Assembly (NCBI GenBank): GCA_030847615.1
Contig: JAUMIR010000001.1
Span: 439,138,687-439,202,686 of the forward strand
Length of the DNA stretch: 64,000 bases
Direction: 5' to 3'
Origin: Gambelia wislizenii
Lineage: Eukaryota > Chordata > Lepidosauria > Squamata > Crotaphytidae
The notes under the pieces were generated by a model. It made no database searches. It saw only the letters and a list, made by a program, of their open reading frames with translations, and had not been told where the DNA came from. The position numbers and the translations under genes are program-made. Positions 34,241 to 45,668 of the stretch are shown one piece after another (the stretch's first letter is position 1; every line of letters starts with the position of its first letter).

Positions 34241-34365
34241 AATCCTAAGGAATTCAACTGGACTATTCAGTAGGCATGCATTAACAGTTTATGAACAGAA
34301 TTTATATTACATAAATTTGTATTGGACAGTGTGAAACATATATGGGCTGCACACAATATTCTTTT

Positions 34366-35560
34366 TGCACTAGTGGGAAAATACCTCTAGCAGATCAGAT
34401 TTGCTCTTTCAAGTCCCTCTTTCTGATCTGTTCCAGAAGTGTTGGGGGAATCCTCTGGAGCTGATTTGGAGAGATGCAGAAGGAGGAGAACTAAATATGT
34501 GCAAGCAGAGGTTTGTTTCTGTATTTTTGACTTACACCCTATGTTCCCCTGCAAAAGCTATACATGTGCAGGTGGAAAACATACCCAGTGTATTCCAAAT
34601 AAAACTTATTAGTCTATAAAGTGCCACAAAATTGTTTGTTGTTCCAGCACATGAGGTTCTTTCAATTTCTAATAAGCACTACACGCTAGATTATCAGAGC
34701 TGAAACTAAATTTGATGTCAGATTTCGTCCCATGCAGATTTTGAGACATGCACTTATCCTGCAGATAGTCATTGAATATTCACTTAGCACTTCATATTGG
34801 TACTTGACATCTAAAAATATTCAATACTGGGTGCTTGGCTGGTTGGTTTTGTTTTTGGAATCTATCATGCAATGCTACTCAGCCTTCAAAAGTATTTGAT
34901 CATTGTTTTAAAATAATAATCAGTATTTGACTGTATCATAGGGCGATACCCATGGAATAACTGATAAATACCACACAGAGACACTTAGAGAAAGGACAAG
35001 ATACAAGTTTAATGTAAAATGAATGGGAATTTGATTTAAATCTTGGGTCTCTTGCTCTCCCATATTAAAAGTAATTTCATGCTCAGAATAAAGAATGATG
35101 TTTCAATAGAACTGAAGGATGGCACTGAAAAACTGTCAATAGACTCACACTTCAGTGTTTGTATTATGACTTGTTTAACTAACCCAGAGCAGTGAGGGGT
35201 ACATTTTTTTTTCTCACCATACAAAACAGCTGCACAACAATTTATTAAGATGTTTATCAATATCTCCTGGGGGCGGGGGTTATCATACATACATGTATGT
35301 ATGTGTTTGTTTGTTGTTTGTTTGTTTGTTTGTTTGTTGTAGTTCTGTAACAAATAAATGTGACCAGTTTTCTGCATTAAAACAATACCATTGCTACTAG
35401 GATCAAAACTGTAGTCAATCTTCTATATTGTTCTGTCACATTTTTTTTTTTACAGCACTGCTATTGTTTTCCTGCTCTGTTGGAGGGCAGAGAAAAGAAG
35501 CAATACTGGCAACATATCCTTATGCCTCGATCATATCCAAATGTTCATCCTAATGTAATA
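34366..35560. other. No gene; (TTTG)n microsatellite at 35306-35341
   Basis: Mostly unique AT-rich sequence. The (TTTG)n tract follows 'catacatacatgtatgtatg', a short palindromic tetranucleotide run. Confidence 0.45.
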
Positions 35561-35882
35561 CAGGTTGGATCTCCCTTATCCTAATGTGCCAAAATCCAAA
35601 ATTGTCCACATGATTAGCTGAGATAGTGATACCTCTGCTTTCTGATGGTTCAGTGTGCACAAACTTTGTTTCATTCACAAAATTATTAAAAATATTGGGT
35701 ATAAAATTACCTTCCGGCTATGTATATAAAGTGTAAATGAAACATAAATGAACTTCCTGTTTAGACTTGGGTCTCATCTCCAAGATACCATTATGTATAT
35801 GTAAGTATTCCAAAATCCAAAATATTCTAAAATCCAAAATACCTCTGGTCCCAACCATTTCAGATACAGGAGACTCAACATG
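35561..35882. mobile_element. Tigger/pogo-like element, TA target
   Basis: Left CAGGTTGGATCTCCCTTATCC, right 'gagactcaacatg', flanked by TA (35559-35560, 35883-35884). The internal repeats 'ccaaaatccaaaat' are also typical of mammalian Tigger-derived elements with the same start. 322 bp, no transposase. Confidence 0.75.
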
Positions 35883-36084
35883 TATAGATAAATGGCATCT
35901 ACATATGTTTAAGCAGTTTCTCAGTGCAAAAAAGATGTCTATATTACCACCCAATTTACTGGTTATTATTGGCCAATGTTAAGATAATGAATCCTGTTTT
36001 ACTTTTTGCATTTTAATTCCTTCTGATCCCATAGATTATGATCCATCCACTCAAGTAAAGATATAATAGTCTGCTGACCCAAAA

Positions 36085-36235
36085 CTTTCAATCTTAATCC
36101 CAATTACTTGGGAGGAAGTCCTAAGGAATTCAACTGGACTTTTCAATAGACATACACTTACAGTTTACGAACAGAATTTATATTGGCTGAATTTGCATTG
36201 GACAGCGTGGAACATCTACAGGCTGCATGCCATAT
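36085..36235 (+). repeat. Squamate interspersed repeat, uninterrupted copy
   Basis: 'aatcttaatcccaattacttggg', 'agtcctaaggaattcaactgg', 'gttta.gaacagaatttatatt', 'gcattggacagcgtg' match 32493-32521 plus 34243-34365 without the CR1. It acts as a paralogous empty site. Confidence 0.65.
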
Positions 36236-36261
36236 AGAACTCTCAGCCAAAGAGCTCTTAG

Positions 36262-36352
36262 GCCTTACTCAACTACAAATCCCAAGATTCCACAGGAGGC
36301 AGCCATAGCAGTTAAAATGGAATAATAGCACTATAACAGTGTAGTATGATAA
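36262..36352. mobile_element. Foldback MITE fragment ('ctacaaatcccaagattcc...cagttaaaatgg')
   Basis: Right half of the family seen complete at 17371-17563 and, in a related form, 63291-63512. It ends 'cactataacagtgtag'. Confidence 0.5.
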
Positions 36353-37450
36353 CGTCCGTAGTCTCATTTCTCAATGCAGCAGCTGGATTACATCACCTTC
36401 AGGTGCTTTTGCACCCCAGCAAGTCTATGGAGATGCTTGAAGAAATTCCACAGTACCAGACAAGAGAGCAATTGTCAAGAGACCACAAGTCTCCTGGTGT
36501 ATTTGCTGTAGCCTGAACTACTACTGTTCAGTTCCAACTCACCTTTCATTAATAGCAATATTACTGGTTAGCAGTGTTCAGCAGGGAGTGATCACCAAAC
36601 ACCTCATTACAAACTTCTGCAGAGAGAAGCAAGCCTGCCTTGAAAAGATTTTCCATTTTTACCAGCTTTCTGCCTCTCTTGTTCTTTACACATTGTTTTC
36701 TTTAAGCAAAGTGGATGGTAATACTTAAAAAGAAAGAAGCAGAAAATGTTTAACAACATAGCTAAGATTATTTTGCTTTTTAAAAAAATCACAATTTACT
36801 TCCGTTTCTTTTATGCTAAAACCAGGAGTTAATAATAAACAATAGCATGTACTGGCTCATTAGAAATATTGTATGTACATTTTGTGTAAGTTTAGAAAAT
36901 GTTCCTTCCTTTATAGGTGCTAGAAGGGCGGGGGAGCCAGAAATCCAATGACTCCAGTGTTTCTCATCGTGCATGTGTGGACTTTGACATTGCAACTGCC
37001 TCCCAAGGACTGAAACATTAAGTTACCTCATTGTGATCAAAGAAGCCACATTTATTCAAATATAAATCAACATTTCCCAATGGCTATTTGTGTTTTATAT
37101 CTCAAATGGTGATTGGGTTTTGAAAAGCTCAAGTGCATAGGGGTTGCTGCTAATAAAAAGATTTCTTGTCTCCTTCATTCTGTGCCTTACATCCTGTCCT
37201 TGTCAACTTCCAGGCATTCTGCCCATTGCAAACGCTCTAAATCTTACAGGGAGTGACTGGTGCATGTAGTTACCCTTCTTAAGGTCATTTCAAAATTATC
37301 AGCATGTGGGTGAACAGATATTCCATAAAATGCTTGAACTGAAAGAATATAGTACCCATTCAGTGGCATGGCAAAAATGGCTCTTTTTGTGAATCCAAAG
37401 TTGAGGCTAAAATAATTACAATTCAAGACTATTGCAAGGACAGCTGTCTT
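36353..37450. other. 1.1 kb without recognised element
   Basis: No repeat ends and no exon signals worth calling. Confidence 0.35.
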
Positions 37451-38057
37451 GGGGAACATCTACACAATGAAAGAAATCCAGCAAGAATGCAGGCAGAATA
37501 CTTTTAGTTTAGATGATCTCCTGCCGGGATTTGCCATATTCAAAAGGAGGGGGGGGCTGAAAACTCCAACTAGACCACGATAACAGCTTTCGCTGTTTCT
37601 TGCGATCTTTTTTTTTAAATGTGCAAAAATGTGCATAATAGGTCATCTGTACAACCAATTCAAAAAAGGGATGCAGCAGAGCTGAAAGCTGATTGGTCAG
37701 ACCTTAGAGGGGGTGGGCTTGCAAGGGAGGACTTGCAATGCCAGAGTTGCCATTGTTGTTGTTTTTGCCAGCTGATTAATCAAGTGGCAGAGCGGCAGAG
37801 CAAAAGTATGATCCTTTTTTTAAAGCAGAAAATAGCTCTTCCTCACCTGACATTTTTTTTAGGAAAAAAAAGGAGGGGAGATAATGGAGGGAGATTTTCC
37901 AGATACAACTCACTCACAGCTGCTATTTCAAACTGCAAAGTGCAAGCTATCCCCTACTAGCAAGCTTGCGAATGAGCCGTGGGCACAAATAGGCACTCCA
38001 GCGACAGGGGGGTAAGGTGATACTTTTTGCTACAAATTATCCCGTCTAGCTGCACCC
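37451..38057. mobile_element. TIR-family element related to 21290-21764
   Basis: Left GGGGAACATCTACACAATG, right 'cgtctagctgcaccc'. Internally 'caaccaattcaaa', GATTGGTCAG (37691), GGGGGTGGGC (37708) and 'gttgccattg' (37747) follow the order of 21330-21440. The termini are diverged and no duplication is seen. Confidence 0.5.
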
Positions 38058-39042
38058 TAGATTTTCATATTCATTGTACATTAGTTGACATCTTATGAGA
38101 ATCTCTGAAATTAGCAAAACAATTCTGAGACTTGTAATAGAAAAGTAATGTAAATAATGTGTACTACTTTTGTATTAGATGCAAATCTACTTATTTCACT
38201 ATATCTGCTATTAAAACACCAGAATAGCTTGTCTACTGATGTACATTGATTCAACAATGTAATTTTTTCAATTCAGTAGGGGCAGGAGTTTATGGGGCCC
38301 AGAGCAGAAGTGGCATTTGGGGCCCTACCACTGCCTTCTACAAGGTCCCATGCATGTGGCAGGCTCTAGCGAGCAATATAGAAGGATTGGGGCAGGGGCT
38401 AGTGTCACTACCTAGGGCCTGATGGAGGGGGTCCTTGTTTTGTAAGTGCCCAGTTGACCCTCTCCATTGGCAGCTCTGAAAAGAGGGGGACGCAATATAC
38501 CGTATGTGAATTCACATATGGCAAGGGAGGGAGAATCTGGTATCCATGCACTGCTCTGCAAGGCCTTTCCCATTTCTCTGAGTGCAATAAAAGAGCTTCC
38601 CCTGTGCATGCATTAACTGCATGTGCCTTCCTACCTATTGGGTTGGAGGGTGGCTTAAACATGCAAGCGCACTCATAGAACATGAGGCTCTGATAGGGAT
38701 GCCAGATCTCAGGGCCTGGCCCTGAGGCTCCCATTTTCATTGTTCATCTTCAGGCAGAAGATGATGATGGAAATTCTCCAGTTTGGAGGGGTTTCAGCTC
38801 CAGACAAAAGGAAAGGACTGTGTACCATTCTCCAGCTCAGCTAGCAGAGCAGCTGCTTGCCACAATTTGCAAGGCTTAATTGATTTGTTGCTGCAACTTG
38901 CAAACATTCTCCTGGGGGTCTATGTATTTAGTTTGTTAGCTTCCTCCGTCCCTTGTGGTTGTAGTGATTCCAGGGCTCACCTCCACTATGCTCTGCATCT
39001 GCCTTCTGGCTAGAAGCAAGAAGGCTACATTAAAACAAACCA
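38058..39042. other. No recognised element
   Basis: Includes chance ORFs on both strands at 38408-38740. No transposon ends. 'ccgtatgtgaattcacatatggc' (38502-38523) is a short palindrome. Confidence 0.3.
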
Positions 39043-39272
39043 TGGAGTTGGAAGAGACCACCCAGGCCATCCAGCCCAACCCCCTGCCATGCAGGAACAC
39101 ACAATCAAATCACTCCCGACAGATGCCCATCCAGCCTCTGTTTAAAAACCTCCAAAGAAGGAGACTCCACCACACTCCAAGACAGTTCATTCCACTATCA
39201 AACAGCTCTTACCATCAGGAAGTTCTTCCTAATGTTGAGGTGGAATCTCTTCTCCTATAGTTTGAATCCAGA
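39043..39272 (-). mobile_element. CR1 LINE 3' end, minus strand
   Basis: Plus reads 'ttggaagagaccacccaggcc', 'ctttaaaa'-type then 'gttcttcctaatgttgaggtgga', the reversed CR1 3' coding end and short UTR. About 230 bp, 5'-truncated; the ATTCTATG end is lost. Confidence 0.8.
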
Positions 39273-39539
39273 TGTTAAAAGGAGAATAATCCTTTCACCT
39301 TACCTTGATCTGTGAAGAGCCCCCATTAAGATTTCTGTCTTAATTTCCAAACAGAAAAAGATGCTGGTGTGTGTGTGTGTGTGTTTAAATGACAAGTTGT
39401 GAGCAACTGTGGTTGGCACTTACTATATAATACTTAATGATATCACCAGGGCTGTTGCTAGATCTCTGGTTTTGGCCTGGAAGCCTCAAGGCTCAGGATG
39501 ATCCTGAAGTGACTCTGGACGGGAACAATGGTATCCATG

Positions 39540-40060
39540 ATACTGAGTCTGCGCTTTTTACTATATCCAGATGATGATTCATTAAGGATTTAATTAGCAA
39601 ACAAGTCATGCAAATATTCAAACAGCGTAAAATAGAGTACCAAGACCTCTTAATGAATATTAATCTTCAGATCAGATACAGATCAAGAGGGCCAAATTCA
39701 TTTCAGCCCCAGTGATTTCTCGGCTGACCTTTTATGATAGAGGCATACATAAACATGGGGCAAGAAGCATGAACGTAAGCTAAAAGCAATTAATAATATG
39801 CTATCTTTTCTTATATAATATTTCACCCAACTGTCATTTAAATCAAGTGCCAGCCAGGTGAACTCTCTGTTAGCATCATGCTCATAATTCTATCTTGCAT
39901 TGGTATCTTTCCCTATCTTCCTAAGGTGACATCAGTCATTGGGCTGTGAGCTATCTTTGCCAAACAATAACACCCACAAACACCAGGCAAATCCTGCCAA
40001 TACAGATAAACTTCTAAAATGCAGAACATCTGGTAATATTCTGACAATACTGATGGAGTT
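39540..40060. other. Repeat-free AT-rich block, candidate conserved non-coding sequence
   Basis: Contains an exact octamer ATGCAAAT (about 39608) and several TAATTA/ATTAAT homeodomain-like cores (ggatttaattagc, gcaattaataatatgc). It is free of all repeat families seen in the window. Enhancer function is a guess. Confidence 0.3.
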
Positions 40061-40117
40061 CTTAACAATGAAACACTTTAACTAGGAAAAGGACTCTGCC
40101 CTTAGGGTGATGACATA

Positions 40118-40336
40118 CAGGCTGACCCTGATATCCATTCCAAGACCCACCCACCCACCCACCCCCCGTGGATACCTGAAACTGTGAACAGTAGGAAACC
40201 ATATTATTTTCAATGAGACAAACACAAGAGGTTGACCCTAGAATCACACTGGAGGACCTAGAAATACCTAGAGAGAAATATTTTTGGACGTGTATAAGTG
40301 AAAACATGGATACCAAATCTGTGGATACAGGGTTCA
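40118..40336. mobile_element. Tigger/pogo-like MITE
   Basis: Left CAGGCTGACCCTGATATCC after TA, right 'ggatacagggttc'. Shares 'tggaggacctagaaatacc' style blocks with 20424-20690. A (CCCA)n run lies at 40146-40164. Confidence 0.6.
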
Positions 40337-40439
40337 ATATTTATTCTCTTATCAATGTCTCAGTGTCTGGGAAGGTTTTGCAGATAATGCCAATTCATGT
40401 TTGATTTCTCACTTTGCTAAACAGACCAGTATCTAGAAA

Positions 40440-40680
40440 TGATCAATCAGCATAATTACGACTGGTCTAATGGTTAGTTTTGGACAGGGACCTGAAAAAT
40501 ACAAATTTGAGTTGTCACTGAACCATGAAACTCACTGGGTGACCTTGGACCAATCAGGCTGACCTACCTCTTAGAATTATTATGAAAATAAAGTTGGGAA
40601 GCAGAGAGCAATGTATGTCACCTTCAGCTTATTTGAGGAAAGGGGACATATAAATGTAACAAAAATAAACTACTGCTGCT
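40440..40680 (+). repeat. SINE body trace
   Basis: Contains 'ccatgaaactcactgggtgaccttgg', 'gacctacctc', 'gtatgtcaccttcagc' and a 'gacatataaatg' tail. Same type as 27935-28060. Diverged. Confidence 0.5.
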
Positions 40681-40977
40681 GGTGGTGGTAATTTCTGTGA
40701 TGTATTTCAGACTTCAAGAGCTTTGCACACACTTTCTCAGAAATCTCTGCAACACTTCTGAAAGATAATGCAGTGTGGCTAGCCACACATTAGAGATGGG
40801 AAAGAAAGCTAATAGGGTTTGGTCTAATGCCACTTGGTAAAATCCTGGGCTGTAAGCAAATATCACTTGACAGGTTAGCTGTAGTTAGTCTTCTTGTTGG
40901 GTTGCTGACAACTGTCACTGCAGGGAAAGCAATGAAAAACAGGTAAAGGATTTTCATTTCCAACAAGGCACTGGAGC

Positions 40978-40980
<3 letters not shown>

Positions 40981-41018
<38 letters not shown>
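40981..41018 (+). repeat. (CT)n microsatellite, LINE tail
   Basis: About 18 CT units directly abutting the LINE 3' end. On the LINE sense strand this is a (GA)n tail, as in copies 1 and 2. Confidence 0.85.
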
Positions 41019-41020
<2 letters not shown>

Positions 41021-42240
41021 CTTTCCTTCGAAACGAAGATTCAGGAAGGACTCATCCCGCGCTTTCTGCAAGCGCATTGATGACTAAAAAGGCCAATCCG
41101 AGATAAACAAGTCCGGTTGCAGAAAGCACAGCAGAAGGTCTCCTTGGGTGATGTTTCCAGGTTGTGATTCTTTCTGCGTTGTCGTTTCTCTTCAAGACTT
41201 GTTCGGCATGAGTTCTCAAATAAGGCTGCAGCATTGTGGATAGTGGCGTCTCCATGCCTCCCGATGTGAGGCCAGGGCGGACCATTGTTGGTGATCAATT
41301 TGGCCAAGACTAAGATGTTGTTTCAGGGAGTCCTTGTATCACTTTCTTGGAGCACCCCTCTTACGCTGACCCGTGGCGAGTTTACCGTAGAGTACTATTT
41401 TTGGGAAGCGATGGTCCTCCATCCTAGAAATGTGCCCTGCCCAGCGCAGCTGTGTTCTCAATATCATGGCCTCAATGCTGGTGATCTCTGCTTGCTCAAG
41501 GACAGCAACATTCATCACATAGTCAGTCCAGTGTATATTTAGGATTGTGCGTATACAGTGCTGATGAAAGTGTTGGAGGAGTCGTAAGTGTTGGCGATAG
41601 GTGACCCATGTTTCAGACCCATAAAGGAGAATAGACAGTACAATGGCTCTATACACATTGATTTTTGTGCTTCGCCTCAGGTGTTTATTACTCCAGACTC
41701 TTTTGTAAATTCTTTCAAACTGAACGGCCTGCATGCAGGGTTGGGTCTGCAGCTTCCGGTGCATCTTTACAGCTGCCGTTTCATCCCTCACCTATCGCTA
41801 CAGGGCTTTTTCGGAATTGGATTTATCCTTTGAGCCTGTGCAATGGATTTTTCTGGTGGAGCACAGCGTGCACAGAACTGGCCTCACCCTTTAAACCAAA
41901 GGTTATCTGCTGCGGCCTTGCAAGCATGGACGGTAGCAGTGAGGTCCTTGGGTCATAGGTTTGATTAGAGTTTCCTTCTCTTAGATGGTTAACCTTACAG
42001 CGTTGGATGAGCACCATCTGCCCGGGTTTGGGATTAGAGTTTTCCTTCTCCTAGGATGGTTGCCATAAGGCTAAAGAGCCCATCCTGCCCTTTGACGCTC
42101 TTTTTCAGACCCTTCGGTTTTGACCTGTCTGGCATGGGAGACCCTACCGGTGGCTATGATGCCACCGCCAGCATAGCTCAAAACATCATTAGGGTACGCA
42201 AGCCTCTCTCCCACGACAAGGGGGCATCAGTAGGTACAGA
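41019..42240 (-). mobile_element. RTE-like LINE, internally deleted copy
   Basis: The minus strand has two parts. The 3' 730 bp encode the RT thumb, C-terminus and 3' hairpin. Upstream (about 41750-42240) lies GC-richer non-RT sequence containing 'ctctctcccacgacaagg' and 'gggagaccctaccggtgg' on plus, which looks like the element's 5' region. This implies deletion of the endonuclease and most of RT. The 5' assignment is inference. Confidence 0.65.
41041..41745 (-). pseudogene. LINE reverse transcriptase C-terminal half, broken
   Basis: The upstream frame has RIYKRVWSNKHLRR, INVYRAIVLSILLYGSETWV, then LNIHWTDYVMNVAVLEQAEI and LRWAGHISRMEDHRFPKIVL. After a frame break near 41340 it continues in other frames to AFCNRTCLSRIGLFSHQCAC at the end. 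This is the RT thumb plus terminal zinc-knuckle region of the same LINE as 9029-9484. The YxDD catalytic region is missing. At least one frameshift and an internal deletion make it non-functional. Confidence 0.75.
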
Positions 42241-43599
42241 TGAAAGACAATATTCTCTTAACCAGACTCACGAAGACAAGGGTAGCCAAAGTATTGCCTA
42301 CAATTTTTGTGCAAAAAACAAATATTTCTTTTAAAAATTGGCTTGACACCTGCCTACCCTCTAGGTGGCATAATTACCCTGCCTCTAGGTGGGGTGGGCA
42401 GCTGCAGCAGCTCTGGCAAACAAGTTTATCCCCTGAGACCCTCCAGGGGTTGCATGAACTACCAAAAAATAAAACCCAAACCAAAGTGTCCAGAAATGAA
42501 CTTCTGATTTTCAACATTTGGGTTTTTTTTTAAATGTTAAAGAGTACAGGGAGGCCTTGCAACCTATTTAAATGGTAGCACCTATTTACCCTCTTTCTTC
42601 AACCAGAAAAGGGTCAGTCTGGGCATTCTGGAGAGGTCAAAGGCCATGAAAACATCCTTGGGGGGCTGTATGTTTCCCCAGGGCCACACTTTGCCCACCA
42701 CTGCTCCAGGGGTCATGGGGGGCCATTATGCCATGCCCCTCCCTGTGCCTGTTTTAAGTCAGGGGACCCCCTTCTCTCAAACTCATGTGATTTCTGGGCC
42801 TAAACAAGCCACAGAGGCCTCCAAGCATTGCACTCTAGGCATGGACCCCAGAACGGGGGTCAGGGTGCTGAGGCCCCTAAGCTTAGGCTGGTGGGGGGAA
42901 TGAGCCTGACTGAAATGTGCAAATGCCAAGGATATGGACCACCAAAACTGCTGTGTTGTTGAGTCCCCAAGGAACCACCAATCAGAAGTGTCCCAGTTTA
43001 AATCCATTTTGCTGTTCATTTAATAGGGTGTTATATATATTTTTCCTTTCTGTGATATATTATTTTATAATACATATATATATATATATATATTAAATTC
43101 TTTAAACAATATTTCATTTATTATTTTGTCATTGTCTTCATGGCAGTCACGTTGCTTTAGTTGATGAGATTATTCTTATTATTCCTGTTCACTGTCTTCT
43201 ATGGCTGAAATCTTGTATCAGTTTATACTTAACTAAGTAACTTCTTCTGGCCTGACCCCCCGAAATCTGAAGGAAGCATTATTCAACCATGCTGTCATCA
43301 TTGACAGAATAGCCCTCCTTCTCCCCATGCCTCTGATGCCTAGTAAAGTAGGTTGGGGTGAGTTATGATCATGGCAATGGTGTCAAAACTGTGACTAAAT
43401 AATGATCATGAAGTAATCATAGTGATCGTGAATATTAATAGATGGGGGGAGATGTCAGGCCAGGGGAAGTTATTTAGTTAAACATAAGCTGATATAGGAT
43501 TCTGTATTGAGGCTGTCTACCTTTAAAAATAAAAGTTCCAGGGTCCCTGCCTCTGGGTTGCTAAATAGTGTAGGAGGTTTTTTCCAGCCTTTTAATAAT
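42241..43599. other. No gene; (TA)n at 43073-43094
   Basis: Unassigned sequence. 'ttggggggctgta..cccagggccac' region near 42660 is G/C-richer but not recognised. A (TA)11 tract is present. Confidence 0.35.
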
Positions 43600-43930
43600 A
43601 ATATTTATTTATAATGCCCTTTTCACCAAAGGGTCGGACATCACATACAATAAAGACAAGGACATTAAAAGCATAACACTCTAAAAATCCATGAAATGAC
43701 ACAAAATGAAATCCCAACACCCCACCAGTCACTACCCATCTCAGCAACCTTAGTCACAACTCAGCAGCTTAATCTGGTGAATCAAAGAGGAAGGTCTTCA
43801 ACCCCTTATGAAAATGGGTGAGATCTTCCTGCAGACAGAGGTCCAAAGGAAGACTGTTCCACAGATGCAGAGCCAGGTCTTGAAAGGCTTGTAGCCTTGG
43901 TAGAGCTGTGCACATTGGTGGAACAGACAA
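43600..43930 (+). repeat. Interspersed repeat, 'gaaagact-gttccacag' type
   Basis: Starts 'taataataatatttatttataatgccc' and contains 'gaggaaggtcttcaacccctta' and 'aaggaagactgttccacagatg'. Related to 8793-9745 and 10806-11500. Confidence 0.45.
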
Positions 43931-44386
43931 TAATCCTAGAATCTTAAATTCCTAGATGGTACATACTGTTCTTTTCTTTTCTTTTTCAAAAAAATATTGG
44001 GGTGTGTGGAAATGGGGGGAGTGCAGCCCTGCCAGGTCCAGTAGGTTGTGTATGCAGGCCTTGCATGTTGGGTATTTGGCCTTGTCTACACCAGGGGAAA
44101 AATTCATACCTACCTCCATTCTGAGTCTATAGGAACACACAACATAGGACTGTTTTAGCAGTGAAAAGGCTTCTTTTAGGCTTTAATGAGATTTTTAAAA
44201 ACTCACTTCTTGCTCCACAGTTTCCAGGAAAATCTTGTCTTTTATATGGGTGTCCATGTGCATGAGGTGGTGATAGGATAGATTGGTATGTGGCAAACAT
44301 CACCATTTAAAAAAAAAAGTTCAGTGCTACTTGCTGAGCACTGGGGCTACCACCCACTCCCTAACCAAGCCCAACAATGTTGAAAA
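43931..44386. other. Unassigned, fragment of a TIR-family element possible
   Basis: 'ggccttgtctacaccagggg' at 44079-44098 resembles one terminus of the GGGCTTGTCTACACAG family, but I find no partner end. Confidence 0.3.
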
Positions 44387-45610
44387 ATCTATATATATAA
44401 TTCTCTTGAGTATGTTGCTATTTTCAGTGTGCTGATTGGCTGCTTAGATGTCAGGATCTGCCTCTCCTCACAGGACTAGGCCCTGGCTGCTGCAGCAACA
44501 CAGCCTCTTTGCAGGCCCTGGCTGTGGGAGTCTTGGAAGAACCAGGGCCCAGCTACCAGACACAGCCAGCTGCAATCATGCAGCACACCTGAAGCAGCCA
44601 GAGAAACTGCTGTTTAAGAGCAGCATTCAGCTCTCAGTCTTGGTCACCACAACATGGTCTTCTGTCCTGTGTTGCTCCTTGGGTCTTGTGTGTGGAAACA
44701 TGTGGAAAGCTTCACGTCCTTTCTAAACATGGTAGTGGAGGGGCTCTCATGTCTTGGTGCATGTGGGGTGTATGGGTGTAGAGTGTGTGTGGAGTGTTTG
44801 TGCATGGTGGCAGTGGAGGAGCTCTCATGTCCTGGTGTGCATTGTGTGTGTGTAGTGTGGTGTATGTGCAGTTGCATGGCAGTGGTTAAGGCTCTTGCAT
44901 TCTGGTGTGTAAGTGTATAGCATGGTGTATGCATTGTTGCCTGGTGGTGGAGGGGCCCTTTTGTCCTGGAGAGCATGCTGTGTGTGTAGCTTGTGGTGTG
45001 TGTATGCATGGTTGCATGCTGGCAGCGGAGGAGCTCTTGCATCCTGCCCTGTGTTGTATGTGTGTAGCATGATGTGTGTGTGTATCATGATGTGTGTGTG
45101 TATATGTATGGTTGCATGACGGCAGAGGGACCATTGTATCCTGGAGCACATGGTGTGTGTGTGTATGCATGGTTGCATGCTGGCAGCGGAGGGGTTCTTG
45201 TATCCTGCCCCATGTGGTATGTGTGTAGCATGATGTGTGTGTGTAACATAGTATGTGTGTAGGTGTGGTTGCATGGTGGCAGCGGAGGGGCTCTCATGTC
45301 TTGGTGTGTGTAGCGTGGTATGTGTGTAGCGTGGTGGGTCGGTGTGTATGTGCAGTTCCATGGTGGTGGAGGGACTCTCACATCCTGGTGCATGTGGTGT
45401 GTGTGTCTAGCATTGTGTGTCTATGTGTCTGTGCATACACATGGTTACATGGTGGCGGTGGAGGGGCTCTCAGCATGAAACTAGCCATTACAGTTAATTT
45501 GAAAGGTTATATATTAATGCGTCAAATGATTGTACTCTTGACATGTTTCCTAAGTGGCCAATCAGCAGAGTGGGAGTGGAAACATACCGAAGCATTTTAT
45601 ATATATAGAT
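44387..45610. mobile_element. TIR DNA element with internal minisatellite
   Basis: The two ends are inverted repeats of about 60 bp with gaps. Shared blocks are ATCTATATATATAA at the tips, then GTATGTT, then CTGCTGATTGGC (left 'gtgctgattggctgcttag', right 'cctaagtggccaatcagcag'). The 1.22 kb hold unique sequence on the left and a ten-unit minisatellite (44738-45476). There is no transposase. Superfamily unknown; Helitron2/Helentron-type non-autonomous elements also carry minisatellites, but the symmetrical ends argue for a TIR element. Confidence 0.65.
44738..45476 (+). repeat. Minisatellite, about 10 units of 61-97 bp
   Basis: Units start with gagg(g/a)gctctc-like phrases at 44738, 44816, 44889, 44950, 45028, 45125, 45189, 45285, 45369 and 45461. 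Each has 'tcctgg/tgtgg', then TG-rich variable sequence, then 'gcatggtggc'. Length differences come from the TG-rich part. Long overlapping ORFs on both strands (Thr/His-rich or Cys/Val-rich) are artefacts. Confidence 0.8.
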
Positions 45611-45668
45611 ATATGATAATGGTGTATGTTATGCCAGGTGTAGCTAGTAAAAATAAAATGTTTCTTTC

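Larger units (their letters stand above)
32493..34365 (+). repeat. Squamate interspersed repeat interrupted by CR1
   Basis: The left bit 'cagtcttaatcctatttacttggga' (32494-32521) and the right bit 'cctaaggaattcaactggact' (34243 on) are adjacent in an uninterrupted paralogue at 36085-36235. The CR1 between them is therefore an insertion into this repeat. The repeat carries no coding capacity. Confidence 0.65.

Noticed and set aside
44644..45393. Several long overlapping ORFs on both strands (Thr/His-rich and Cys/Val-rich)
   Set aside because: They are translations of a TG-rich minisatellite; all frames stay open because of the repeat composition.
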